Positions 7,643 to 14,918 of a stretch of DNA of 16,684 nt are shown here, in pieces. The stretch lies in NCBI GenBank assembly GCA_900128565.1, contig LT636089.1, forward strand, positions 1 through 16,684. Direction: 5' to 3'. The translations under genes were made by a program, and so were the position numbers. The notes under the pieces were generated by a model. The model was not told the DNA's origin. It ran no database searches and saw only the letters and a program-made list of their open reading frames with translations. Within the stretch, counting starts at the first letter, position 1. Every line of letters starts with the position of its first letter. This stretch comes from Stramenopiles sp. TOSAG23-6 (Eukaryota; Sar).

Positions 7643-8252
7643 TTTTTCGCTTTTTTCTTTTCTTCCCCTCATGAAAGCTTCTTGATTCGTCTTCTGGTGT
7701 CTCGTGTGAAGCATAAAAATTGGTGAGCTCTTGAACTATCGCTGAAGGTGTTACAGTTGGGGTGTCAAATGTTGCATGTACTTTCTTAATCGTTTGATTG
7801 ATATTGTTCTTCGTTTTAGGATTCAAAACATCAATAAAGCAGTCAAACATATTAGTAGATCCAGTTGCATTGACTATATCTTCTTTGCTCATTATGTTAC
7901 TGTCTCTGTCTTCACTGTGCAACCATGCACGTGTTGTCAAATCAGTTATTAGAAGTTCACAAGCTTTTGCCAAAAGCACACGACTTTCTACTTTTGTGGG
8001 ATTTGCATCTTCGTCCATTTTCATGATATTCCGAATACGTAGTAACGGCAACGTATGCTTCTTGAACTCTTCTGGAACTCCTTGATACATTTGAAACTCG
8101 CGATTTTTCTTGGCCCAGAAAAGGTCTTGCTGCAACATTTGCTGCTGGAAACACTCATGTTGAATCGTTAATAAACGAAGTGCGCCATCCTCCGTAACGT
8201 GCTTTATAAAAGCGCTACTTGAATCTTTCTCTTCACAACCATCTCCAGACAT
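7638..8252 (-). CDS. NFYC: CCAAT-binding factor subunit C (NF-YC / HAP5)
   Basis: A complete 204-residue intronless protein. NF-YC pairs with NF-YB through an H2A-like histone fold, and the dimer recruits NF-YA to bind CCAAT boxes in promoters. The histone-fold region is about residues 44-145: FWAKKNREF leading helix, then KKHTLPLLRIRNIMKMDED, then the family signature LLAKACELLITDLTTRAWLH, then KEDIVNATGSTNMFDCFIDV. The usual DI(A/V)xAI(T/S)xTD(I/M)FDFL pattern is recognisable, though VNATGSTNMFDC departs from the commonest residues. The C-terminus (KKRKKRKK) is a likely nuclear localisation signal; the usual Gln-rich activation tail is missing. ATG 8250-8252 gives a normal N-terminal length. 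It is divergent from the WD40 gene. Confidence 0.9.
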   Translation of the reverse strand: MSGDGCEEKDSSSAFIKHVTEDGALRLLTIQHECFQQQMLQQDLFWAKKNREFQMYQGVPEEFKKHTLPLLRIRNIMKMDEDANPTKVESRVLLAKACELLITDLTTRAWLHSEDRDSNIMSKEDIVNATGSTNMFDCFIDVLNPKTKNNINQTIKKVHATFDTPTVTPSAIVQELTNFYASHETPEDESRSFHEGKKRKKRKK

Positions 8253-8667
8253 TCTTAATTTCTAATACTATACTTACTTACTAGCAAAGTTTACGTTGTT
8301 TCATTTATATCTCTTGAACAATGGCTTATTTAGGTTCTAGGTAAAAGTAAGATCGAAGTCACTGTGTGCATTGTCCACATGAAGATGGAATAATTTGATC
8401 GAGGCATATATAGATATAGAGGAGCACACATGAACTCAAATCGAATCGCGAAAGGTCAGGCGAAGGTAGGACAATCCATTAGGGTTAGGGTTAGTTAGGA
8501 CTGAAATGTGACTTCAGTCGATCGACACGTGGACACGTGCAAAAGAGAAATGCGGATCAGTCCCCGTTGTCGGTCGCACTGACTGGAGAAACAAAATCAC
8601 TGGTCCGCAAAAGTAGATTTTTTCAGTAGTTGTTGCTCTACGCATTGTTTGTCATAATCGTATTCCA
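8253..8667. promoter_or_regulatory. Divergent promoter region: telomere-like repeat, hairpin and paired CACGTG boxes
   Basis: This 415-bp non-coding gap between the NF-YC and WD40 starts is the longest in the window and looks richer in G+C than the other gaps. It holds in order: CATATATAG near 8405; TTAGGGTTAGGGTTAGTTAGG at 8479-8499; a 7-bp inverted repeat (GACTGAA 8499-8505, TTCAGTC 8513-8519, 7-bp loop); and two CACGTG palindromes at 8526-8531 and 8534-8539. The density of motifs suggests a shared regulatory region. Confidence 0.5.
8526..8539. promoter_or_regulatory. Tandem CACGTG (E-box/G-box) pair
   Basis: CACGTG occurs twice with a 2-bp spacer (8-bp period), preceded by CGATCGA. CACGTG is the core site of bHLH and many bZIP factors. 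It lies about 130 bp upstream of the WD40 ATG. Confidence 0.5.
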
Positions 8668-9807
8668 ATGAGTAATAGAAATAGACGTCGTAATAACCGT
8701 AACAATAATTATTCGAATCGTTCGGGTGGAAGGTATAACAACAATAATGGGGGCTCAAGGGGCGCAATGCCTCCAGGATTGAAAAAACTAAGTTCGTTAA
8801 GTCACGGTAAAAATATTGTGGCTTGTGCATACTGGAGTGAGAAAGGCAAAATATTCTCTGCTGGGGGAAATAGTATCAAAATGTGGGATGGCAATACATC
8901 TAAGTGTGAACACACTATAACTATCGACGGTGAAATTGGTTCTATTTTATGCATGCAGGGGTGGTTGTTTTGTGGATATCAAGCGGCCTCCCCGCCTATT
9001 TTTCCTGAGACTCAAGTCGGCCATCTTAAAGCTTGGAACCTTGCGGTTCAACCACCAGCAGAATATGTATTTAAAATGGACGCGCAAACACCTTTCTGTC
9101 ATCCCAATAAGGTTACTGCGCTCACTGCGTTGATGGATAAAGGTTTGGTCATATCTGCGGGTAGAGAAGGACTCATTAAAGTTTGGCGGTTTGATACTAC
9201 TCAAGGTGGATTTGTACATCATTGTACATTATCTGGTCATGTTCGCAATGTCACATCTTTATTAATGACTCCGGAAGGTATTCTGTATTCTGCAGGAGAA
9301 GACTATACAATTAGAAAATGGGTCTTCTCGCCAGACATGACCGCAAAATGTGCGGATTATGTCAGTTCAGCGAAACAAGGACATACAAACACAATCACGG
9401 GTCTAGTCCTTGTCAAGACAAATACACCACAAGGACCACTTGTAGCATTAATATCCGCGAGTCGTGACAAAACAGTGAAGGTTTGGAATACAAAAGATTT
9501 GTCGCAAATGTTTAATAAAGATTTAGGTAGCGAAGTGTTGTCAGTTCTTACAGTAGCAAAAGATGGATACGCTGCAGCAGATTGTCCAGGGACACTTTTT
9601 ATAGGCATGGTTGGTGGTGAGATAAAAGCTCTAGGATTGCCAGCGTTTCAGGAATTGGGTCAAGTTAATAGAGGTGGTATAGGACATCAAAAGTCAATTA
9701 ATGACTTACAGATGGGACCGCCGCCGGGTCATTTTTTTTCTGGAAGTGTCGATGGAAATATGTTTGTTTGGTCATATCAACAACCCGGAGCCCCAACAGA
9801 GGGGTAA
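8668..9807 (+). CDS. WD40 beta-propeller protein, zfwd-like
   Basis: A complete 379-residue intronless protein. Residues 1-34 are a low-complexity Asn/Arg/Gly segment (NRNRRRNNRNNN, then SGGRYNNNNGG), like RNA-binding RGG-type tails. Residues about 43-372 form WD40 blades: FSAGGNSIKMWDG, LKAWNLAVQ, VISAGREGLIKVWRFD, LYSAGEDYTIRKWVFS, ALISASRDKTVKVWNTKD, FIGMVGGEIKALGLP and FFSGSVDGNMFVWSYQ, with GH dipeptides before several blades (SGHVRNVTSLL, QGHTNTITGLV). The order and the C-terminal blades resemble plant and algal zfwd proteins, but the CCCH zinc finger usual there is not seen, so it could be another seven-bladed scaffold. The stop is TAA at 9805-9807. Confidence 0.8.
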   Translation: MSNRNRRRNNRNNNYSNRSGGRYNNNNGGSRGAMPPGLKKLSSLSHGKNIVACAYWSEKGKIFSAGGNSIKMWDGNTSKCEHTITIDGEIGSILCMQGWLFCGYQAASPPIFPETQVGHLKAWNLAVQPPAEYVFKMDAQTPFCHPNKVTALTALMDKGLVISAGREGLIKVWRFDTTQGGFVHHCTLSGHVRNVTSLLMTPEGILYSAGEDYTIRKWVFSPDMTAKCADYVSSAKQGHTNTITGLVLVKTNTPQGPLVALISASRDKTVKVWNTKDLSQMFNKDLGSEVLSVLTVAKDGYAAADCPGTLFIGMVGGEIKALGLPAFQELGQVNRGGIGHQKSINDLQMGPPPGHFFSGSVDGNMFVWSYQQPGAPTEG

Positions 9808-9945
9808 GTATTTGCTTGCTTATATTGCACAACAAATCAAATAATTATTGAAATACTAGAAAAAATACTATTTTTTGTGCCTGAATAAAACACTTAAAAA
9901 AAATAAAGAAACATAAATTTTCATTATTTGTACTATTAAATTAAA
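9808..9945. terminator. Convergent 3' gap with poly(A)-like signals
   Basis: AATAAA at 9884-9889, about 77 bp past the WD40 stop, is a likely poly(A) signal, and another follows near 9901-9906. The gap ends in an ATTAAATTAAATTAAG tract just before the minus-strand stop of the next gene, as in the 4422-4714 convergent gap. Confidence 0.45.
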
Positions 9946-11241
9946 TTAAGATTGTGTGGTAGCCCTGCCTCCCGCCCTACGACGTCTACTATTTTTCTTT
10001 TTTCCATTTTTAGAAGGCTTCTTTGCCGATTTCTTCTTCTTCTTTGGAGATTCATCGTCTTCATATAAATCATCTATTTCATCAATAGCATCTTCATCAT
10101 CCCAATCGAATTCGTCTTCATCAACAGTTCCAGATACATCTTTTTTCTTCTGTGTCCTTTTGTAACGAGATTCAAGTTCAGCAACAGCAATATTTCGAAG
10201 TCTTTCGGATTCTTTTTTAGCTTCTACACCTGCAATAGTTCCATCAGGGAAATTTCCATTTGCGTCAATCGCTTTTTCGTCAGCTCCAATTTGAATTAGA
10301 GAAGCAACTATATCGTCCTGGTCAAATTCATACGCCCAAAACAATGGCCCACGACCATCTTCAGATCGAACTAAAGCAGCATATTGACTCTCTTGGAGAA
10401 TTTCAAAAAATTCATCAATGTTGCCATCTGATATTATTTGCCACATCTTTGTTGTCAATTCATTGTTTGTCCACTGGGCACCACGAGCAATGAGCAAGTT
10501 ATCTTCTTTTCTCATTGGAGATGAAGGTGCGTTTGGTGTGATGTCATATTCTTCTAATAAGCGTTTTGCTCTTTCGGAAGCAGCTTCGGCTTCTGCTTTA
10601 GCTTTATTTTCCGCCTCTGCTTTAGCTTTTGCTTCAGCTTCTGCTTTAGCTTTTGCTTCAGCTTCTGCTTTAGCTTTTGCTTCAGCTTTTGCTTTAGCTT
10701 CTGCTTTAGCTTTTGCTTCAGCTTCTGCTTTTGCTTTAGCTTCAGCTTCAGCTTTCGCTTTTGCCTCAGCCAAACGTCTCCGTTCTAATTCTTCAGCTTC
10801 TGCTTTCGCCTTTGCCTCCGCTTCAGCGGCAATACGGGCAACTTCTGCCCTTCGTGACGCTTCTAGTGCAGCCAATTCATCACGTTTAGTTTTTGCCCTA
10901 ATTTCTGCTTCGCGTTTGCGCTTTGCTGCTGTGGCAGAGGCCAGTTCCTTTGAAAGCTTCTTTTCTTCCTCTGCTCGCTTCCTTGCTGCCGCAGCTTCCC
11001 GTTTCTTTTTCAGAAGTTGCTTGCGTTTTTCATCATCTTTTCGAGATTTATCATTATTTTTTTCATTGGATTTATCAATATTGTCTTGATCGGAGATGCT
11101 ACCGTCCGCTTCGACTGCAACTGAACGGCGTTTGCGCTTAGGACGTTCCGAGCGACTGCGACCTGCACTAATTTCTGAAATTGGGGAAAGAACCAACACA
11201 GCAAATATAACCAAAAGTACACGTGAGTAAAAAATCTTCAT
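9946..11241 (-). CDS. Predicted secreted/ER protein with Ala-Lys-Glu repeat helix and ankyrin-like repeat
   Basis: 431 residues if started at ATG 11239-11241, chosen because it opens a textbook signal peptide (MKIFYSRVLLVIFAVLVLSP, then ISEISAG). An upstream in-frame ATG at 11458-11460 would add 73 residues and bury the signal. Residues 27-40 are basic (RSRSERPKRKRR). Residues about 70-225 are charged helix, with a KAKAEAEA-type repeat at 140-220 likely to form a long single helix. Residues about 264-330 resemble an ankyrin repeat (EDGRGPLFWAYE, then DDIVASLIQIGADEKAIDANGN). Residues 374-397 are very acidic and 399-425 Lys/Arg-rich. No family name can be given. An ER-lumen or secreted role is inferred from the signal; the Lys-rich tail is unusual for that and resembles nuclear proteins. 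Confidence 0.7.
   Translation of the reverse strand: MKIFYSRVLLVIFAVLVLSPISEISAGRSRSERPKRKRRSVAVEADGSISDQDNIDKSNEKNNDKSRKDDEKRKQLLKKKREAAAARKRAEEEKKLSKELASATAAKRKREAEIRAKTKRDELAALEASRRAEVARIAAEAEAKAKAEAEELERRRLAEAKAKAEAEAKAKAEAEAKAKAEAKAKAEAKAKAEAEAKAKAEAEAKAKAEAENKAKAEAEAASERAKRLLEEYDITPNAPSSPMRKEDNLLIARGAQWTNNELTTKMWQIISDGNIDEFFEILQESQYAALVRSEDGRGPLFWAYEFDQDDIVASLIQIGADEKAIDANGNFPDGTIAGVEAKKESERLRNIAVAELESRYKRTQKKKDVSGTVDEDEFDWDDEDAIDEIDDLYEDDESPKKKKKSAKKPSKNGKKKNSRRRRAGGRATTQS
10576..10824 (-). repeat. Coding minisatellite, 24-bp period (KAKAEAEA)
   Basis: On the + strand the unit reads GCTTCAGCTTCTGCTTTAGC plus TTTT and recurs with small changes, including 6- and 12-bp slips, through the repeat helix of the preceding protein. 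The opposite strand is also open here, giving a spurious Ala/Ser/Phe-rich ORF. Confidence 0.85.
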
Positions 11242-11551
11242 TGGAAGGAAACAATGAATACAAATATCTGGTTTAACCAATCTATATAATGAAACACTAC
11301 TCAATGAAGAAGATTCGCCAATTAGAAGTCTCTCCAGGAGGAGTAGAAGTACTTTTTGAGTCTTTGACAAACTTGTTCGAACACAATTTTTCTTTGCGGT
11401 TTGTGGCCAATCAGATTTGATTGGCCAATCCAATGGAACAAACATGAATTTTGAATTCATCTATGAAAATAATAAAACATATATTTTTGATAAAATAAAT
11501 ATTACGACAATATTTACTGAAAAACCTTTTTGAAGTTGACAGATTTATTTT
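11242..11551 (-). promoter_or_regulatory. Upstream region with CCAAT cluster and 10-bp inverted repeat
   Basis: This is the gap between two tandem minus-strand genes. CCAAT occurs at 11277-11281, 11318-11322, 11407-11411, 11425-11429 and 11430-11434, and ATTGG at 11420-11424. TGGCCAATCA (11404-11413) and TGATTGGCCA (11418-11427) form a 10-bp perfect inverted repeat with a 4-bp spacer. TTTATT at 11544-11549 is AATAAA on the minus strand, right after the upstream gene's stop. Bases 11242-11460 could instead code an N-terminal extension of the downstream gene. Confidence 0.5.
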
Positions 11552-12136
11552 TTATCCATCCTCACTGTCCCAATTAGCGAGTCTCCTCCACGTATCTGGA
11601 TCACAACTCGGTGCTATTCTCTTACATCTATTCCCAAGTACTTCATATGCTAAGGAACTATTATGTTCCAACGCAGTATACCATTTTATCAAATTTGTCA
11701 CAATACGCAGAGTGTCATCTCGTGCTTGTTCCGACGCAGCTGGAAATGATTCTACATTTTCGTATGGAGAAATAATGCTTATATCTCCATCATTATTTTT
11801 AGCAAACATAAACGCATCGGTTCCAGCAACTTGGAAATGATACGTGCCATAGTCATTATCACCTAGACCATAATTCCAAACCCTAATTACGTCGTGTGTC
11901 TTTCTGTTTTCATGTGTGTACACTGTTAAGTCCTGGAATGGACATTCATAGCTATTTGGCCAATCTCTTAGCCCTGTAAGAGTGCTATTGTATCCATGTG
12001 CGTCATTGAACGATGAACATAGCTCCTGTGCGAGCTCAGCTGGGATATCTGATCCAGACCTAAAACAGCGCTCTGTTGAAGCCCAGTCCCACTCAACTTC
12101 AACAGAATCCTCAACAGGATCACTTTCATTTGACAT
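11552..12136 (-). CDS. Unrecognised 194-residue acidic protein
   Basis: A complete intronless ORF from ATG 12134-12136 to TAA 11552-11554. The N-terminus is acidic (MSNESDPVEDSVEVEWDW). The centre has short beta-rich stretches and many aromatics (VIRVWNYGLGDNDYGTYHF, then DAFMFAKNNDGDISIISPY), somewhat reminiscent of SMI1/KNR4 (SUKH)-type folds with a turn such as NDGD between strands, but this is only a shape impression. A helical part follows (EQARDDTLRIVTNLIKWYTALE) and the C-terminus is acidic and Trp-containing. There is no signal peptide or membrane helix. It lies in tandem upstream of the signal-peptide gene and divergent from the DUF4246 gene. Confidence 0.65.
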   Translation of the reverse strand: MSNESDPVEDSVEVEWDWASTERCFRSGSDIPAELAQELCSSFNDAHGYNSTLTGLRDWPNSYECPFQDLTVYTHENRKTHDVIRVWNYGLGDNDYGTYHFQVAGTDAFMFAKNNDGDISIISPYENVESFPAASEQARDDTLRIVTNLIKWYTALEHNSSLAYEVLGNRCKRIAPSCDPDTWRRLANWDSEDG

Positions 12137-12463
12137 TTTTTACTTTTTTTGAAAATGAAATGCCTCCCAGGTGTAGCAATAAAATAGCCTTAATTGACAC
12201 GTCTTGAAACACGGACCAAGGAGTCTAACATAATATGTGCGAGTAGCCTATTTTTGGGTAACAGTAATAATAATACAAATCAAATGTCAAAAATGTCAAA
12301 TTTTTGTATCGGCGCCATGTTGCCATCAACATTTTTTTTTTGACCAAACAGTTTGAAACAACACGGCCAAACGCAAACGAAGTCAGAAGGTAAACTAAAT
12401 ATAGATTAAATTTTGCTTTGAATCATTTCCCAATTTTGAAATTTTCTATTCATTATTTTAACG
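12137..12463. promoter_or_regulatory. Divergent promoter region before the DUF4246 gene, with a short upstream ORF
   Basis: This 327-bp AT-rich gap holds a 9-bp direct repeat (AAATGTCAA at 12282-12290 and 12291-12299) and a GGCGCC palindrome at 12311-12316. An upstream ORF of eight codons, MLPSTFFF then TGA, lies at 12317-12343. Its first residues MLPS match those of the main start (MLPSALIA) 121 bp downstream. Confidence 0.35.
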
Positions 12464-14692
12464 ATGCTTCCGTCAGCACTCATAGCACGCATCATTTGCT
12501 ACAATGTTGCAACAACTGAGGATGCTGCAAAACTACGGCAAGTAAGTAGTAACTTCAAAGATAGGATCATACCAATGGCGTTAAATGACGCGGTGCTCTC
12601 GTTAAAACCTTGTGGTGAAGACAGTTTTGTGTCGGACCTTATGGACAAGGACGGAGAGTTACAGCTCAATTGTGGTGATTCAGTCTCGATGGCACGAAGA
12701 GATATATATCTCGACCTGATTTTTCCTGGTTGCACGTGCAAATCCATTCACATTGTAGGTCCTTGTTTTAAAAAATATAACTTGGATTGTGAACTTCTTG
12801 AGGGATCTAGACCACCTTTGATTCATGAATTATGCAATGCAACGACATGTGAGGAGTTCTTAGAAGCCGCTGGAAAAGTTCTCGATAAAGACGCTTACAA
12901 TCCAGATCCATCCTCGGAACCATTGAATCCAGATTTTCCGTTGACCGATCCAGCCGAATATATGAGTAATCACATACCTGTTCTAGCTAAATATTGGGTC
13001 CCCTTTGATTCACCAGCGCTTGTCGAAGGTCCTCCTCCTGACTTATCAGATTTAAATCATGAGATACGCCTCAAGTCAGGAAATAAAGACATGTATGAAT
13101 ACATTGATCAAGATCAAGAAGATTCTTTTGATGATCATGGTTTGTATTTACCTTATAGACATCGTGGTTGTACCTACAGTTGTGCTATTTTAAAACAGTC
13201 AGAACAAGTTAAACAAACAGAACATTTGAATAGTGAAGGAATGCTAGTGGGTGTCTTGCTAATTTTAGAAGCTAATTCTGAATACGTCGAGTATGAATTG
13301 GATATAAGTAATTCACCTTATTTCTCTGATGTAGTTAACAAACACCAACGTAAATATGTATGTTTTATTTTTTTTTAAATTTCAATTTTTTTTTCATACG
13401 AAATTTTATACCTAACAATTTTTTTAGATTTTTTTTGAAATATTTTTCCAAAAATACATGCACGAGAAGGAGTAGGTATTTTGGATAGCGCAGTGCCAGT
13501 AGAACTAGCTTCAAAACTTCGCCAGCAGCTAAATGAGTTGGCATGCAAGCAACATCCTTGGGGTATTGATTATCATCCCCATTCCAATAACATTGTTGTT
13601 GACATTGTGCACCCAGCGCTTTACTGTTACGTTAAAAATGAAACACAAACAAATGCCAAAAGTCAATCGCTTCCTCAGAGCAAAACAGATGAAAGACAAT
13701 ATGATTCTTGGGGGCGTCCATATGAAACCTCTCGATACCAATGGTTACCAACAGAATTTTTTATCATTGATGATGGTCGAGTTTCCATTGATGGATATAT
13801 AAATAATCTTGTACCTCGAGAGACATATGAACAGCTTTATAAAAATTTACAAAATTTGTTTTCACATTGCATTCCACTTATTGAAGCAGTGTATTCTTAT
13901 GGTTGTGCTGTACGAGAGCAATTGCGTTCTGAAGAAGATGAGATGGATTTTAATGATTCTAAACCAGAGCCTATTCACCCTTCTCATTGTTCACTTCATG
14001 GTAGACAACTGCAAGTGATAACCAAAATAGTTGATTATGAGTTGTCACCAGGGCAGTCTTACGAAGGTGTATGGCACGTGGAAGGAATGAGTCATGAAGA
14101 AATTGTTGCTACTGTCATTTGGGTAGCTGAACGTGATGATGATCTGGAGGGTGGAGATTTGCTTTTTAAACGTGCATTTTTAAAGAATGAAGCCGAATTT
14201 ATCTTTTCTACTGTGGCGTCAGATCGTCATTCTGTATTAAATGATATCATTGATGAAGGATTAGTTCCATTAGGTCGCATTACAACTCCACGTGGACGCC
14301 TCCTGTGTTTTCCCAACAGTATGTTTTATTTTTTTTTTGTATGAATTTTTTTTTCATAGGAAATTTTGTACCTAACAATTTTTTTTCAAACTTTTTTTTA
14401 AATATTTTTCGAAAATACATGCCATGTTCATAAAGTAACGCGACTTTTGAATAAAAATAAAGAAAATGATGATGCAACGAGTGAAAAGGCAAGGCGACGT
14501 ATCGTGGTGTTTTTCATTATAAATCCTGATAAGCGGATAGTATCAACAGCAGATATTTCACCGCAGCAAAAGGTTGCCGGTGGACATATGTCACGAAATG
14601 AAGCATTGGACAATCGGCTCAAATTGATGCAGGAACGAAAATACGCCAAGCAAGATTGGAATGTCCGGGAGATTGAGTTATGTGAGCATTAA
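12464..14692 (+). CDS. F-box-like plus DUF4246 protein (three exons)
   Basis: Exons 12464-13357, 13460-14318 and 14421-14692 join to 2025 bases, 674 residues plus TAA, fully in frame. Residues 1-40 (LPSALIARI, then LRQVSSNFKDRII) look like an F-box. From about residue 299 the protein follows DUF4246 (Pfam PF14033, mostly fungal): HPWGIDYHPHSNN, VDIVHPALYCYV, QWLPTEFFIIDDG, DGYINNLVP, LQVITKIVDYELSPG, WHVEGMSHEEIVATVIW, GDLLFKR, LLCFPNS-HVHKV, and RRIVVFFIINP followed by RIVSTADISPQQ. H504 and E506 in WHVEGM, H588 in HKV and a downstream Arg resemble an Fe(II)/2-oxoglutarate facial triad plus cosubstrate Arg, so an oxygenase-like role is possible but inferred. H588 is retained only if intron 4 ends at ATACAT. 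AATAAA at 14765-14770 is a likely poly(A) signal. Confidence 0.85.
13358..13459 (+). repeat. Introner-like intron copy 3, in the DUF4246 gene (102 bp)
   Basis: It starts GTATGTTTTATTTTTTTTT and carries ATACGAAATTTTATAC, then CTAAC, two T-runs, and ends CCAAAAATACAT. Removing 13358-13459 joins QRKY to AREGVGILDSAVP in phase 0. With the GTATGT start, all four following AGs (13465-13475) give stops or a wrong frame. Only a shifted start (GT at 13362) with AG at 13472 or 13475 could stay open, and it would lose part of the conserved lead-in. Confidence 0.8.
14319..14420 (+). repeat. Introner-like intron copy 4, in the DUF4246 gene (102 bp)
   Basis: It starts GTATGTTTTATTTT and has ATAGGAAATTTTGTACC, CTAAC, T-rich tracts, and the end CGAAAATACAT. 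It splits a Ser codon (phase 1): removal of 14319-14420 gives FPN-S-HV-HKV, the exact DUF4246 spacing to the conserved His. The alternative GT-AG intron ending at AG 14434-14435 is in frame but deletes HVHKV. An AT-AC reading is not possible here because the left exon ends CA. Confidence 0.85.
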
Positions 14693-14918
14693 TGAAATAT
14701 TCTCGTTGAAGCAGTATATGGATTTTGCTCACTAAGTAGACATAAATTATAGTTTCTTTTAATGAATAAAAGTTACAAAGTAACACAAAGATATTTCAAA
14801 CATAACTATTTCATTCAATGATACATAAATTTTCGTTTTTTATTATAAGAATGAAACGCAAGATTTGGGGTAATTCATTAAAATACTGATGATACCACCA
14901 CTGTATATAAAAAACAAG
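14693..14918. terminator. Convergent 3' gap with poly(A)-like signals on both strands
   Basis: AATAAA at 14765-14770 serves the DUF4246 gene. TTTATT at 14839-14844 is AATAAA on the minus strand, 75 bp past the stop of the coiled-coil gene. If both are used, the transcripts need not overlap. Confidence 0.45.

Noticed and set aside
8479-8499. True telomere or chromosome end
   Set aside because: Only two full units, with unique genes on both sides.
643-9810. GTAAGT 5' splice consensus overlapping the stop codons of QTRT2 (GAGTAAGTC) and the WD40 gene (GGGTAAGTA)
   Set aside because: Both proteins reach normal C-termini there, the following gaps are only about 138 bp, and I see no plausible downstream exon. 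The other introns all use the introner pattern.
10418-11089. Long + strand Ala/Ser/Phe ORF opposite the AKE-repeat gene
   Set aside because: It is the antisense shadow of a 24-bp coding repeat; the minus strand has the signal peptide and domains.
11242-11460. 73-residue N-terminal extension of the signal-peptide gene
   Set aside because: The sequence is unlike the rest, would bury a clear signal peptide, and contains a dense CCAAT cluster. Kept only as an alternative.
443-14420. Ciliate-like internal eliminated sequences removed from DNA
   Set aside because: No consistent TA boundaries, standard stop codons throughout, and spliceosomal-type GTATGT and CTAAC signals favour RNA splicing.
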